From contig CAZYDH010000013.1 of the NCBI GenBank assembly GCA_964645915.1, positions 1-44,366 on the forward strand: DNA of 44,366 bases, written 5' to 3'. This document shows positions 25,957 through 36,144 of this stretch, piece after piece. Position numbers and translations under genes: made by a program. Position 1 is the first letter of the stretch; each line of letters starts with the position of its first letter. The stretch comes from JACNKV01 sp964645915 (GTDB lineage: Bacteria > Fidelibacterota > Marinisomatia > Marinisomatales > JACNKV01). The notes below the pieces were generated by a model. That model ran no database searches. It was given only the letters and a program-made list of their open reading frames with translations, and had not been told where the DNA came from.

Positions 25957-28016
25957 TTACTTCAAAAGAATAATCTTTTGAGATTTTCTATAATCTTTTG
26001 TCTGAAAAATCACAAAATATAGTCCGGCACTTACTTCTTTGCCAAACTCGTCTACACCATTCCAAACAACGGTTTTAGATCCAAAGGTTTCTATTTTATC
26101 TACCAAAGTCAGTACATTTTGACCCAGGAGATTATACACTGTCAACGTCACATGTGTATCCTTGGGTAAATCATATTGAATTGTGGTCGCAGGATTAAAC
26201 GGATTTGGATAATTTGGATAAAGTGTATATGTGTCAGGAATAGGACTCTTTGTGTCCAATATATTTGACCTAATAGCATAGACCGAAGAATTTCCATCGT
26301 AGTTACGACCATCAAAAGACCAGTCGCAGTTTATCAACCCTTCATATTTTCGTTTACAGGTAATAATTATCGGTGCTGAGTTTCCATCTTTTGAATCTAA
26401 ACTAAGATCAGCCATATTAAATGTAATTGACGATTGATTATTGTTTATCAAAGAAATCCAATCACTAGGATTGGTCGTATGATAAGAAAGAATTTCAAAT
26501 TCTTCTGGGTTATAATTGAAACAAAACTCTAAGGATCCTATTTCAAATTGTTCCGATTTTATATGCAATTCAATATTGAATTCATCTACTGGATCTTCAA
26601 CAGATCGTTCAGGATAGTTTAATGTGATCCAAACCGGATCAGATGGATCTGATTGATGAAGTTCCGTTCGAGTTAATCCATAAGTTTCAGGATTAAAGCC
26701 TGCACTCCAATTCCACATTTGAACAAAAACCATTAAGTCTTCAAAATCAATTATTCCATCACCTGTGGGTTGTAAATATGGAGGGACACCCAAAGAAGGA
26801 CCTATATCATCATAGTCATACCATTCATCTTCCCACCATGTTTGTTGAAAATGAACCAGATCATCAAATCCTATTAGAGCATCTTGATCATAATCCCCAA
26901 TATGTTCAATCACGTATACAAATGTTCGAATGTCATCAGAGCCGTTTGGATCTCCGTTTTCATTTCCATCTAAGGGGTTTCCCCAAATATTGGTGATATG
27001 TGTAGAGAGTTCAATAGATATGGAGTCACCTCCTGCCCATCCTTGGTTGGAGGTTAATGTAATTGTATTTATACCTGATTGATAGTCAATATCTACAAAT
27101 TCGTAATCACAATTATTTGAAGTTACGAAAACTCCTCCCTGCACGGATTCATGATCAAGTTCTTCAGAAAATTGGAACGTAATTGATTCATTCCAACGTT
27201 TGTTTTGTTGGTCAAAACTGATAATTATTGGCAGAGTTTCATTGTCCAGTTGAAGAGTCACTGTATCTCCCACCCCATCATCCCATCCATCATTTATATT
27301 TCCAAATAAACGTACAGACGTTTCAGTGTTAGGAATATCTTGCAGAGAGTTCCAAATTAAAGTATCAATGTAATTGTCTAATCCAATATTGTCAGTATTT
27401 CCAATGATTGTTGCAGGATTCCAGGTATTTCCATCATCTATGGAGAATTGAAATGTTACTGAAAAAGTATCCTCTGTTTGGTCGGTAATTTCAAATGGGA
27501 TTTCTACATTTCCAGTCACTTCTTCTGAAAAAGATTGTTCGTTAAATTGAAATACACCAACGAAATTATCCACTGAAAATGGTCCGGTGACTACTGGTAT
27601 CTCTACTTTCCCATCCGATACGACTGCTTGAAACCATACCAATGGACTATAAGTATCGGCTAAATCTATCCCATTATTCCATATAAACCCACAGGATGTA
27701 TCGGTAACCAGTCCTGTTGTATCAACGGTGGCGGATGTCCAATCTACTTCATTTAGAGAGAAGAAAAATCCACAGGTTAGAGTATCTCCGTCTTGATCAT
27801 AATACTGCACTTCAGATATGACGGTGTCATGAACTTCAGGCTCAAACGATGAAATACTTGCTACCGGGGGGCTGTTCCCAAAGATAATTGTGATGAAAAC
27901 ATCAAGAGTGTCCGTCAGTTCACCATCTGAAACTATAAGGTTAAAACTAGTATTTTCTTCCTGGTAAGGAGGAACTCCGTATGCAGAATCTGCTTCAGCT
28001 GTTAACCATTCCGGTA
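25957..28016 (-). CDS. C-terminal part of giant surface protein: Ig-like, dockerin-like, cohesin-like and T9SS sorting domain
   Basis: The open frame runs from the scaffold gap to the stop at 25957; the GTG at 27810 is not a real start because the frame is open back to the gap. In order: the end of an Ig-like domain, whose sequence repeats that before the gap; beta-rich segments (27900-27200); an Ig-like domain (27200-26900); a dockerin-like pair of calcium loops (DYDQDALIGFDD near 26900-26865 and GDGIIDFED near 26772-26735); a cohesin-like domain (26650-26270); and a C-terminal sorting domain with NYPNPFNPATTIQYDLP and YNLLGQ. The last marks type IX export and cell-surface attachment. Joining this part to 28117-32573 through the shared 55 bases gives one uninterrupted frame. 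Confidence 0.85.
25962..25981 (-). terminator. Weak hairpin at the end of the surface-protein gene
   Basis: A perfect 8-bp A+T-rich inverted repeat (tcaaaaga / tcttttga, 4-base loop) covers the last codons before the stop at 25957, with only a broken T-tract after it (TCTTTT). It could slow or partly end transcription before porX. The stem is too weak for a confident terminator call. Confidence 0.3.
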
Positions 28017-28116
28017 NNNNNNNNNNNNNNNNNNNNNNNNNNNNNNNNNNNNNNNNNNNNNNNNNNNNNNNNNNNNNNNNNNNNNNNNNNNNNNNNNNNN
28101 NNNNNNNNNNNNNNNN
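28017..28116. other. Scaffold gap of exactly 100 N within the surface-protein gene
   Basis: The run is exactly 100 N, a conventional placeholder for unknown length. The 55 bases to its left (27962-28016) are identical to the 55 bases to its right (28117-28171). Overlapping the two ends removes the gap and keeps the reading frame: 4457 + 2005 bases gives 2154 codons including stop. The gap is therefore an assembly break at a repeat; it may hide zero or more extra copies of the 1200-base unit. Confidence 0.95.
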
Positions 28117-31100
28117 TGGTAAGGAGGAACTCCGTATGCAGAATCTGCTTCAGCTGTTAACCATTCCGGTAGATCTTCAAAAATCCAAGTAAGGGTAGAA
28201 TCCTCAGGATCAGATCCCAAAGCTTGATAAACAAAGTTTATTCCGGAATATGCTTCTACTTGTGATGCGGAGATAATCACGGGCGGATCGTTTACAGGAG
28301 TAACATCAACCTGAATGCTAACGGTGTCGCTAAGAACTCCATCGTCTAAAATTACCCGAAAGATCGTACTCAAATCTCCTTCTAATGGTACTCCAAATAC
28401 ACTATCAGCATTTGCTTGTAACCATGTTGGAAGGTTTTCAAAATTGTATGTCACAATATCACCATCTGGATCAAATGATTCGGCGATATACAAAAATTCT
28501 TCATCTTCAGTTGCTGATGTTACTATTGGGGAAGTTAACACAGGTGGATCATTCACAGACAAAACATCTATGAATACTGTATCAGTTACTGATAGTCCAT
28601 ACATATCCGTTGCAGTTATCGAAAGTTCAGCCTGTCCATGTGCATCTTGGATCAATGAGCATTCTATTAGAGTATCGAATAAAGTTGGAATAAACAAAGA
28701 GCTGTCAGAACTATTTACTGAATATTGTAAACTGTCACCATCGGGAATATTTGGATCATAAAATACGTTGTTTAATGAGATATTTTCAATAAACTCGTCT
28801 TCTAAAACCGTAATATCTTCTATTGCATTTACTATATATGGAGCTTCATTTGATAGGATTATTTCAATCGGTAAAGATGTCCAATTGTTATCTTCATTAT
28901 ATTCCAATACTTCCTGAACTACATCTACATAGGGTCCTATATAATAATCTCCAGGATCAACATCACTTGGAATAGATAGTAATTCATCAAATTGAACATC
29001 TATCGTATCATCATATGCAAAATTATAAATCTTATCACGTCCACCTTCTATAAACATATCTTCCAGCGGATTGATAACTGAATCAGATGATAAAAATAAC
29101 TCCACATAAAAAGAATCTATCGTCACAGTACCCAAATTGTATATCTGTACCCATAAATCATCAACTATAATTTGACCCTGAAAAGCTGACTCCGGAGCTT
29201 GAAATAGTGCTATCCCTAAGTCAGGTAACGGTTCATAAACGATTGTAATGAACACTTCGAGAGTGTCATTTAATTCACCGTCGGAAAGTATCAGATTAAA
29301 ACTTGTAACCTCTTCTTGGTGCGGAGGAACTCCGTATGCAGAATCTGCTTCAGCTGTTAACCATTCCGGTATATCTTCAAAAATCCAAGTAAGGGTAGAA
29401 TCTTCAGGATCAGATCCCAAAGCTTGATAAACAAAGTTTATACCGGAATACGCTTCTACTTGTGAACTTGAGGTAATTACGGGCGGATCATTTACAGGAG
29501 TAACATCGACCTGAATGCTAACGGTGTCGCTAAGAACTCCATCGTCTAAAATTACCCGAAAGATCGTACTCAAATCTCCTTCTAATGGTACTCCAAATAC
29601 ACTATCAGCATTTGCTTGTAACCATGTTGGAAGGTTTTCAAAATTGTATGTCACAATATCACCATCTGGATCAAATGATTCGGCGATATACAAAAATTCT
29701 TCATCTTCAGTTGCTGATGTTACTATTGGGGAAGTTAACACAGGTGGATCATTCACAGACAAAACATCTATGAATACTGTATCAGTTACTGATAGTCCAT
29801 ACATATCCGTTGCAGTTATCGAAAGTTCAGCCTGTCCATGTGCATCTTGGATCAATGAGCATTCTATTAGAGTATCGAATAAAGTTGGAATAAACAAAGA
29901 GCTGTCAGAACTATTTACTGAATATTGTAAACTGTCACCATCGGGAATATTTGGATCATAAAATACGTTGTTTAATGAGATATTTTCAATAAACTCGTCT
30001 TCTAAAACCGTAATATCTTCTATTGCATTTACTATATATGGAGCTTCATTTGATAGGATTATTTCAATCGGTAAAGATGTCCAATTATTTTCTTCCGAAG
30101 ATTCCAAAATTTCCAGATTTTCATCTACAAAAGGACCTATATACCAATTCCCCGGTTCGAACTCATTTGGAATAGTTATTAAATTATAAAATTGAACATC
30201 TATTGTATCATTAAATGCAAAATTATAAATTTTTTCGCGTCCACCTTCTACAAATAAGTCATCCTCCGGATTGATAACGGAATCAGCTGAAAGGTAGATT
30301 GCTACATAAAATGAATCTATTGTAACACTACCCACATTGAATATCTCTAACGATAATTCATCGGATATATTTTGTCCCTGATATGCTGTCTCCGGAGTTT
30401 GGAACAATGAAATACCTAAGTCGGGTAATACTTCTGATAGATCCGGGACATTTGGATCCCAATCTCCATGATGTATCGTTCCATGCTGTTCATTGGTAGA
30501 TTCATCGTAAGCAATCTGACCAAACCCATGATCCAATGGCCAATACCCAACAAGACTATCCACACTATTTGGGTTTCCCATTGCTTGGTATATCTCTGTC
30601 TCGTTTAAATTGCGTTCCCATATGGCAACATCGTGGATCAGTCCGTTATAAACGTTTGTTGGCTCTTCGTTATCCATACTCGCACCAATAAATAATGGAT
30701 CGGATGTTGTATTTAATGATTCATGGACATCCAATAATGAAACCAACTGGTGATTAATATATATTTTAGATACGGATCCATTATATGTCCCTGCAATATG
30801 CGTCCATGTGTTCAAAGAGGGTAAATCCGTTTCTACTGAATACATCTGATCATTGATTATCCATTGTAACTGATTATTTTCTCCCCTCAGAACGAACTGA
30901 TTATTATCAATTCCTTTTTCTATCAATACATTACTTTCGTTCCAAGAGAATGGGTAAATCCATGCCGCAACAGTGACACGTTCGGAATTTAGGTGTGTCG
31001 CATTGTCAATTTTTACGAGAGATTCGTTTCCATCAAATGATAATGAATAGTCTCCAATAATATATTCATCACATGGGACTAAATTAAAATTCGCTTCACT

Positions 31101-32573
31101 ATCGATTCCAACAGAGACATTCAACGTGTCTGATCCACCGATAAGATCATACCCTTGATCACACCCATCCGGACCCCAAATCGGTGAACCGGTTTGATCT
31201 AAAATTGATTGTACGACATATCCGTCACCTATGGGGACTCTCTCAAACGTAAAATCAAATATTACGCCATCAATTACTTCGACGGAATCTTTCCCAATAT
31301 GCGGGTCATCATTATTCAAATCCATTCCCGGAAACCATAGTCCATACCACAGATATCCTGAATGCCCTTCGGGGATTTCAATTGAACCTACAATATTCCC
31401 GGTTGTGTCTTGGTATTCGGTAAAAAAGGCACCCATATCTAATCGAGTTCCATCCGGGTCTCGATCATCCGGATCAGTTTGCCAATCATCACCATCACCA
31501 TCAATATCCGGATTTCCGGCATCTACACAGGGAGAGTATGAGTGCAAATGATAATCTCCATTTTCCGGATCAATAAAGTGTGGGTATTCACTGGTATTCC
31601 CTTCACCGATCCAACCCTCTTGTAATGAAGAATAAGTAATATCTATCGTGTTTGTTCCTTCTGTATAGATGGAAGAATGATTCATCCAGATAATAGAGTT
31701 TTGTATCTGTACATCTGCTGAATTCACATATATTCCAGTTTCATTATGGACAATCGTATTCCCGATAATCTTATTAGAAGCAGTTTCTGAAAACGCTTTA
31801 ATCCCTGCCCCCGAATGATGATAAATTAGGTTTTTTTGAATAACCGGATTCCCACCCGAATTAAAAATAATACCATTGTTTGCATCTGTTGTATTGGTAC
31901 CATTTTGATATATCTTATTATTCAAAACATGTGGACTGGAATCATTGTGAATCTTAATTCCATCCCACCCATTATATCGAATATCGTTATACTGAATGAT
32001 CGGGTTTGAGGAGTTATGACATACAATGCCCCATTTTCCGTTATTTTCAATTACACATTTTTCTATCAGCGGACTGGAACTATCACAGGTTATCGCTCCT
32101 TCATACATATATCCATCTTCGCTGTATGAAGCAAATTGAATGATACAGTTTCTGAGAACCGACTCATCTGAATTAATCAAATTGATGGATTGCCAATCAC
32201 CGGGATTTGGATTTTGGTTATCAGAAGTAAATTTGATAACATTATTTTCTTCTCCATTCGCAATTAGCGTTCCTGATATTTCTATTTTAGCAATATCATC
32301 AAAACGGACTTCAACACCTGCATTCAATTTTAAAGTGACTCCTGACTCCACAATGATATCAGCAGATGTTACATAAATACCTGAAGCAACCATAACCGTA
32401 TCATTGACAGTTGCATTTTGTAAACCCGTTTGAATGGTAGCATAAGGATTTTCTTCTGATCCATCTCCACCGGTGTCCGATCCTGTTGTAGCAACATAAA
32501 TGCTATTGCCGAATGATAATATCGGTAGCAATAAAGAAACTATCAGGAAATATTTTTTGTAATTATTAATCAT
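28117..32573 (-). CDS. N-terminal part of giant surface protein: beta-helix, LamG, CARDB and Ig/cadherin-like repeats
   Basis: About 1485 codons up to the gap. A signal peptide (YFLIVSLLLPILSFG) is followed by a right-handed beta-helix (residues about 25-350) that starts with IYVATTGSDTGGDGSEENPY, the usual opening of DUF1565/parallel beta-helix proteins. A LamG/concanavalin-like domain follows (about 505-712), with YSLSFDGNESLVKI and VAAWIYPF. Then come two rounds of a CARDB domain (DLGISLFQTPE and DLGIALFQAPE), a cadherin-like segment (VLEDEFIENISLNNVFYDP) and putative Ig domains (PTWLQANADSVFGVP). Such proteins are secreted adhesins or glycan-binding scaffolds. The start overlaps the lipoprotein gene by 8 bases. 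With the downstream part the protein is about 2153 residues, or longer if the gap hides repeats. Confidence 0.87.
28309..28886 (-). repeat. Internal direct repeat, copy 2 in reading order (578 bp)
   Basis: Comparison base by base with 29509-30086 shows no difference over 578 bases. Flanking sequence on both sides is homologous but diverged: the CARDB region to the right clearly differs, and scattered differences appear to the left. The repeat unit is exactly 1200 bases (400 codons), so copy number can change without breaking the frame. It encodes a cadherin-like segment and an Ig-like domain. Confidence 0.95.
29509..30086 (-). repeat. Internal direct repeat, copy 1 in reading order (578 bp)
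   Basis: Identical partner of 28309-28886, offset by 1200 bases. The boundaries are the first mismatches: 29508 (g against a at 28308) on one side, and the base after 30086 on the other. Confidence 0.95.
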
Positions 32574-33501
32574 ACTGAATTACCACAATACCACTTCTAA
32601 TTTCATTTACTGTTGTTTCATTATAGATATTTCTGATCGTACTTTCCGGAAGGATGGTGACAAAGGTTTCACTTACAGCTTGAATAGAAGAGAAATTAAA
32701 TTCAATGATGTTTCCTGACCCTGAAACACCATTGAAACTTCCGCCAGCCAATGCAATATTAAGATCAAATATTCCGGTGATTGCATTATGATCTATAAAT
32801 GTAAATTCTTCTATATTAATGGCATTACTCTGCAACAGAAATTCATCTTCTTCTGATTGCAATTGATAAGAATTTAGTGTTAAAACCTCCGGATCATACT
32901 CAATTAGTATATGTGTTCCCATCATTTGATCCACTTCTTCCGCTTTTACAGAAACTGTAAAATTTTCAGTTGTGTTTGCATATACTAGCAGAGGAACGGT
33001 AGTAAGAGACGGTCCCTCTAAAGCATCAACTTTAAAGTCACGTATTGGCCACTCTTCTTCCAAAATATCTGTTGGATAACGACTCTTCACCTCAAAAACA
33101 TAGTCTTGATCATCTAGCATGATCATTTCAAAGGAATGAGTCCCTGATGTTGTTTCAAATGTCCAATGATTGTTGGATTCTTCTAATAAATTGAAACCGG
33201 ATTTCCACAAAGACCAGCTTTGAAAATTTACACGATAAGAGTATTCAATGCTTGCTGGAATGAGATATCCGGTTGAATCCGGCCAATAGGAAGGCTCAGG
33301 GTGATGCCATGTAAAAACGGCAACATTTTGAGTTAATGTATCTCCCGGATTTGGTCCGCTTAAAAACTCTGTAGTCGGAGGAAAATATCGGTCATCTTGA
33401 GGATCAAATACATTATTTAGTTCAACAAAGATATCACAAGACAACCAAAAGATCATCACAAACAGAACGCTGATATATTGAAATGTTTTCTTCATTTTCA
33501 T
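32566..33501 (-). CDS. Surface lipoprotein with FN3-like and cohesin-like domains
   Basis: 311 aa. The signal peptide ends in a relaxed lipobox (FWLSC, Cys22), predicting a lipid-anchored envelope protein. Residues about 45-160 form a fibronectin-III-like beta domain (YSYRVNFQSWSLWKSGF, YVFEVKSRYPTD). Residues about 170-311 have the pattern of a cohesin-like module: paired strands with FTVSVKAEEVDQMMGTHI, the YDPEVLTLNSY element, a GSGNIIEFNF strand and a closing GIVVIQYD. The overlap of 8 bases with the giant gene suggests that the two are made together. Its predicted partner would be the dockerin-like pair in that protein; this is inference. Two CRP-like sites and an extended -10 element lie just upstream. 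Confidence 0.75.
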   Translation of the reverse strand: MKMKKTFQYISVLFVMIFWLSCDIFVELNNVFDPQDDRYFPPTTEFLSGPNPGDTLTQNVAVFTWHHPEPSYWPDSTGYLIPASIEYSYRVNFQSWSLWKSGFNLLEESNNHWTFETTSGTHSFEMIMLDDQDYVFEVKSRYPTDILEEEWPIRDFKVDALEGPSLTTVPLLVYANTTENFTVSVKAEEVDQMMGTHILIEYDPEVLTLNSYQLQSEEDEFLLQSNAINIEEFTFIDHNAITGIFDLNIALAGGSFNGVSGSGNIIEFNFSSIQAVSETFVTILPESTIRNIYNETTVNEIRSGIVVIQYD

Positions 33502-33510
33502 CGCTTATCT

Positions 33511-33526
33511 CTGGTCTATTTTATCA
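33511..33526 (-). promoter_or_regulatory. Predicted extended -10 promoter of the cohesin/dockerin operon
   Basis: On the minus strand TGATAAAAT (33526-33518) fits an extended -10 element (TGn plus five of six bases of TATAAT), and there is no good -35. The expected start point is near 33511, 10 bases before the ATG. From that point the perfect CRP-like palindrome is centred at -41.5, the classical class II activator position, and the second site at -81.5. The sigma-70-type element is assumed to apply to this lineage. Confidence 0.45.
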
Positions 33527-33544
33527 TCATTTGACTTACTCTTT

Positions 33545-33560
33545 TGTGATGTTTATCACA
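33545..33560. promoter_or_regulatory. Perfect CRP-like palindrome
   Basis: TGTGAT-GTTT-ATCACA matches the symmetric CRP consensus TGTGAT-N4-ATCACA at all 12 fixed positions. Assuming independent bases, fewer than 0.01 such sites are expected by chance in a window of this size. It lies in the 94-base spacer between the adenylate cyclase gene and the lipoprotein gene. Confidence 0.7.
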
Positions 33561-33584
33561 TTAGAAGACAGATTGTTAAAAAGA

Positions 33585-33600
33585 TGTGATATCTCTCACT
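33585..33600. promoter_or_regulatory. Second CRP-like site overlapping the cyclase stop codon
   Basis: TGTGAT-ATCT-CTCACT matches 10 of 12 positions of the same palindrome. Its centre is exactly 40 bases (about four helical turns) from the perfect site. It spans the stop codon of the adenylate cyclase gene. Confidence 0.5.
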
Positions 33601-36142
33601 TTTCTGTAAGCGTCCAGACTCCATCCCAATCTTTACCGGGAGGATTCTTTTTCAAGTAATCACATCGTTTAATATATACTGTAGATGGATTCGTTTTCCT
33701 TCCGGGAAACATATTTTCCATTTTTTCTGACTCTTTAAATAGTTTTATTGCTTTTCTCCAATTTTGTTGGAAATAATGTTCTTGGGCTTCTTCAAATATT
33801 TTTATTGTTTCATTTTCGGACTCATTTAGCTGTCCCTTACGTGCAAGTAATTCAAATGTTTTTACCGGTTTATTTCGACCTTTAACTCGAACATAATCTA
33901 ACAAACGCCATTCAAATTGATCTTCCACTTCCGAATGTAACGTTTCTTCAACTTGTATATAAACTCCATATTGTTTTGCTGATGATTCCAACCGAGCTCC
34001 AAGATTTACGGCGTCACCCATCATTGTATAGTTCATTCGCATTTTTGATCCCATATTTCCGGTCACTAATTTTCCACTGCTAAGCCCAATTCTATGTAAC
34101 ATTTGATGAACGATCTCCGGATATTTTTCACCTTTCCACTTTTCACGGAGTTCATCGAGTTTTTCCTGCATTTCTAATGCAGTAATACATGCTACGTATC
34201 CATGATTCTTAACCGGGACTGGAGCTCCAAAAAAAGCTACGATTGCATCACCAATATACTTATCCAATGTTCCATGATTTTTCAATAAAATATCTGTCAT
34301 CTCTGTTAAATATTCGTTCATCAGCGAGACAACATCTTCTGGATCCATGATTTCTGAAAAGGATGAAAACTCTTGAATATCTGTGAAAAATGTTGTGTGA
34401 TAACCCGCTACACCACCAAGTTTTGGCTCTTGCTTTTCCTCATACATTTTGTCGATTAACTCATGTGAGATATACGCACCAAAAGTGTTTTTGAGAAAAT
34501 GTTTGTCCTTCCTCTCATTTATATATTGATAAATCACATTCGTAGCATAGGTGAATACAATTCCCATTATGGGAGCAACTATCGGGAATAGAATAGACTC
34601 CCCGGGTAATGGTAATGAGCTTGTAAAAATTTGTGAATATGATATGACAAAATTATCCGTAAATAAGTTCGAAAGTATTGCTTTTATTATCCAAAGAACA
34701 TCACTCGTAAAGATGCCAAGGATGATCCCAACATAAAGACAACTTTCTACTACCATCAGAATACCGGCTAGTAACGGATTTAAAAAAGTAACCAACAAAT
34801 ATGTAATTAAACTTAATCCTGCGATAAGAAGAAAATGGTAGATCAATGCTCTGTTTGAATAGACATCAGATTGGATTTCTGTGACCTTTCCCCCATAACA
34901 TTTAATGAAGTTCTTATGTAAGATGGTTTGAATCGCATTTGCGTGGGTTTCAACCCCCGGAGTAAACTGTGATACTCCCATATAATTGTAAAACGGAGTA
35001 TATTTGAAATCATGTGTGACCTCGACAGTAGCTCCTATTAATACAATTTTATTGTAAAACGGAGATAACGTTTTATCAAATTCTCCATGCAATCCTAAGA
35101 CTTCGATCATCTCTTTCCGCTCAACTGAATCAGCTATCGCTGTGATCCAATCGGGTAATTCACCCGGAATGAATTGACTCATCCAGTCAATATCTTCAGA
35201 AGGATCAGTGAGGTCAAATTCTTTTGTATCAATTATATGAGCAAGAGAGTACCGTGGAAATGTTCCCCAAGATGGAAGATCGCTTTCAACTAATCTGTAT
35301 GCGGAAGCAGGACCATAGTAATTTACTAAGAACGCATTTGTTTCTCCGTAGGATTGAATATTATAAGGACCATACTTCCAAATTCGTTTTATCGGGTCAT
35401 AATCGGGAATCTCTGAATCAGGGATATCTGAAAATGCTTTAACACATTTCAGTCCTAATGTTAGATAGCCATGGTCATCATCATGAGAAAGGTAATTTAA
35501 GATGGCATACTGTCTTGAGAATGTATCAATATCTAACAGATCATTGATCAATCCGGTTTCCGGATCTCCATCCATGATTGCTTCGGTTGGATAGGCAATA
35601 TACTGCGGAGGAATCCGATCAGGGACACTTACCATTTTTGTATTAATTACAACGGTTGCCCCCATGGATTGTGCCTCTTGAATTGCTTTTCCAAATGCGA
35701 CATCACCGTGCTCCGGGAAAAGCTGCTTTAACTCATTTGATTGCACGCTGTTCGCAAATTGCTCAAGATAATTTGATTTTGCTTCCGGAGAGTCAAATTG
35801 TATATCAAAGGCTATTACTTTTGCACCGGCGTGTGCTAAATTTTTTACAACATTTCCCCAGATGGATCCTCGTGGATAAGGCCATGATTCTGGGATGAGT
35901 CTCCAGGCTTCATCATCCACTTCAACGAGAACAACATCGACTCCTTTATCTATATACGTAGCATCACTGGCTTTCCATCCCGATAATGGACCTCTTACGC
36001 TATTAAATCGATAATCGTATGTTTTCAGTTCAATTTGATCAAAGAATCCAAACCAGTGTAGAACGGTAACAAACACTATGGCGATTAATGCTAATCCAAA
36101 GCTGACTACCTTAGATTGGATATCTTGATTGCTCAATTTCAT
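33596..36142 (-). CDS. CHASE2-domain class III adenylate cyclase
   Basis: 848 aa. An N-terminal helix (about 13-33) precedes an extracytoplasmic CHASE2 sensor (about 38-410), with VDVVLVEVDDEAW, WPYPRG, GAKVIAFDIQFD and KIVLIGATVEVTHD. Three or four helices follow (about 430-540), then the catalytic domain (574-765). Metal ligands are Asp588 (FFTDIQEFS) and Asp632 (DKYIGDAIVAFFGAP). The base-recognising pair Lys628/Thr706 and the transition-state residues Asn713/Arg717 are present (YTMMGDAVNLGARLE). Lys/Thr indicates ATP as substrate (class IIIb). The C-terminal tail ends with PPGKDWDGVW, a motif I recall from related CHASE2 cyclases. It starts two bases after the barrel gene. CRP-like sites flank the operon. 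Confidence 0.93.
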   Translation of the reverse strand: MKLSNQDIQSKVVSFGLALIAIVFVTVLHWFGFFDQIELKTYDYRFNSVRGPLSGWKASDATYIDKGVDVVLVEVDDEAWRLIPESWPYPRGSIWGNVVKNLAHAGAKVIAFDIQFDSPEAKSNYLEQFANSVQSNELKQLFPEHGDVAFGKAIQEAQSMGATVVINTKMVSVPDRIPPQYIAYPTEAIMDGDPETGLINDLLDIDTFSRQYAILNYLSHDDDHGYLTLGLKCVKAFSDIPDSEIPDYDPIKRIWKYGPYNIQSYGETNAFLVNYYGPASAYRLVESDLPSWGTFPRYSLAHIIDTKEFDLTDPSEDIDWMSQFIPGELPDWITAIADSVERKEMIEVLGLHGEFDKTLSPFYNKIVLIGATVEVTHDFKYTPFYNYMGVSQFTPGVETHANAIQTILHKNFIKCYGGKVTEIQSDVYSNRALIYHFLLIAGLSLITYLLVTFLNPLLAGILMVVESCLYVGIILGIFTSDVLWIIKAILSNLFTDNFVISYSQIFTSSLPLPGESILFPIVAPIMGIVFTYATNVIYQYINERKDKHFLKNTFGAYISHELIDKMYEEKQEPKLGGVAGYHTTFFTDIQEFSSFSEIMDPEDVVSLMNEYLTEMTDILLKNHGTLDKYIGDAIVAFFGAPVPVKNHGYVACITALEMQEKLDELREKWKGEKYPEIVHQMLHRIGLSSGKLVTGNMGSKMRMNYTMMGDAVNLGARLESSAKQYGVYIQVEETLHSEVEDQFEWRLLDYVRVKGRNKPVKTFELLARKGQLNESENETIKIFEEAQEHYFQQNWRKAIKLFKESEKMENMFPGRKTNPSTVYIKRCDYLKKNPPGKDWDGVWTLTEK

Positions 36143-36144
36143 TA

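Noticed and set aside
25957..27810. A separate 617-codon gene starting at the GTG at 27810.
   Set aside because: The frame is open upstream to the gap, has no ribosome site and no signal peptide at that GTG, and continues the Ig-like repeat present before the gap.
28315..29961. Two identical plus-strand open frames of 148 codons (28315-28761 and 29515-29961).
   Set aside because: They lie antisense within the duplicated segment of the surface-protein gene and are identical only because the repeat is. No ribosome site or protein signature was seen.
28117..30516. CRISPR array or mobile element as the cause of the repeats.
   Set aside because: There are only two long in-frame copies of coding sequence, with no short regular repeats and spacers, no transposase and no terminal inverted repeats.
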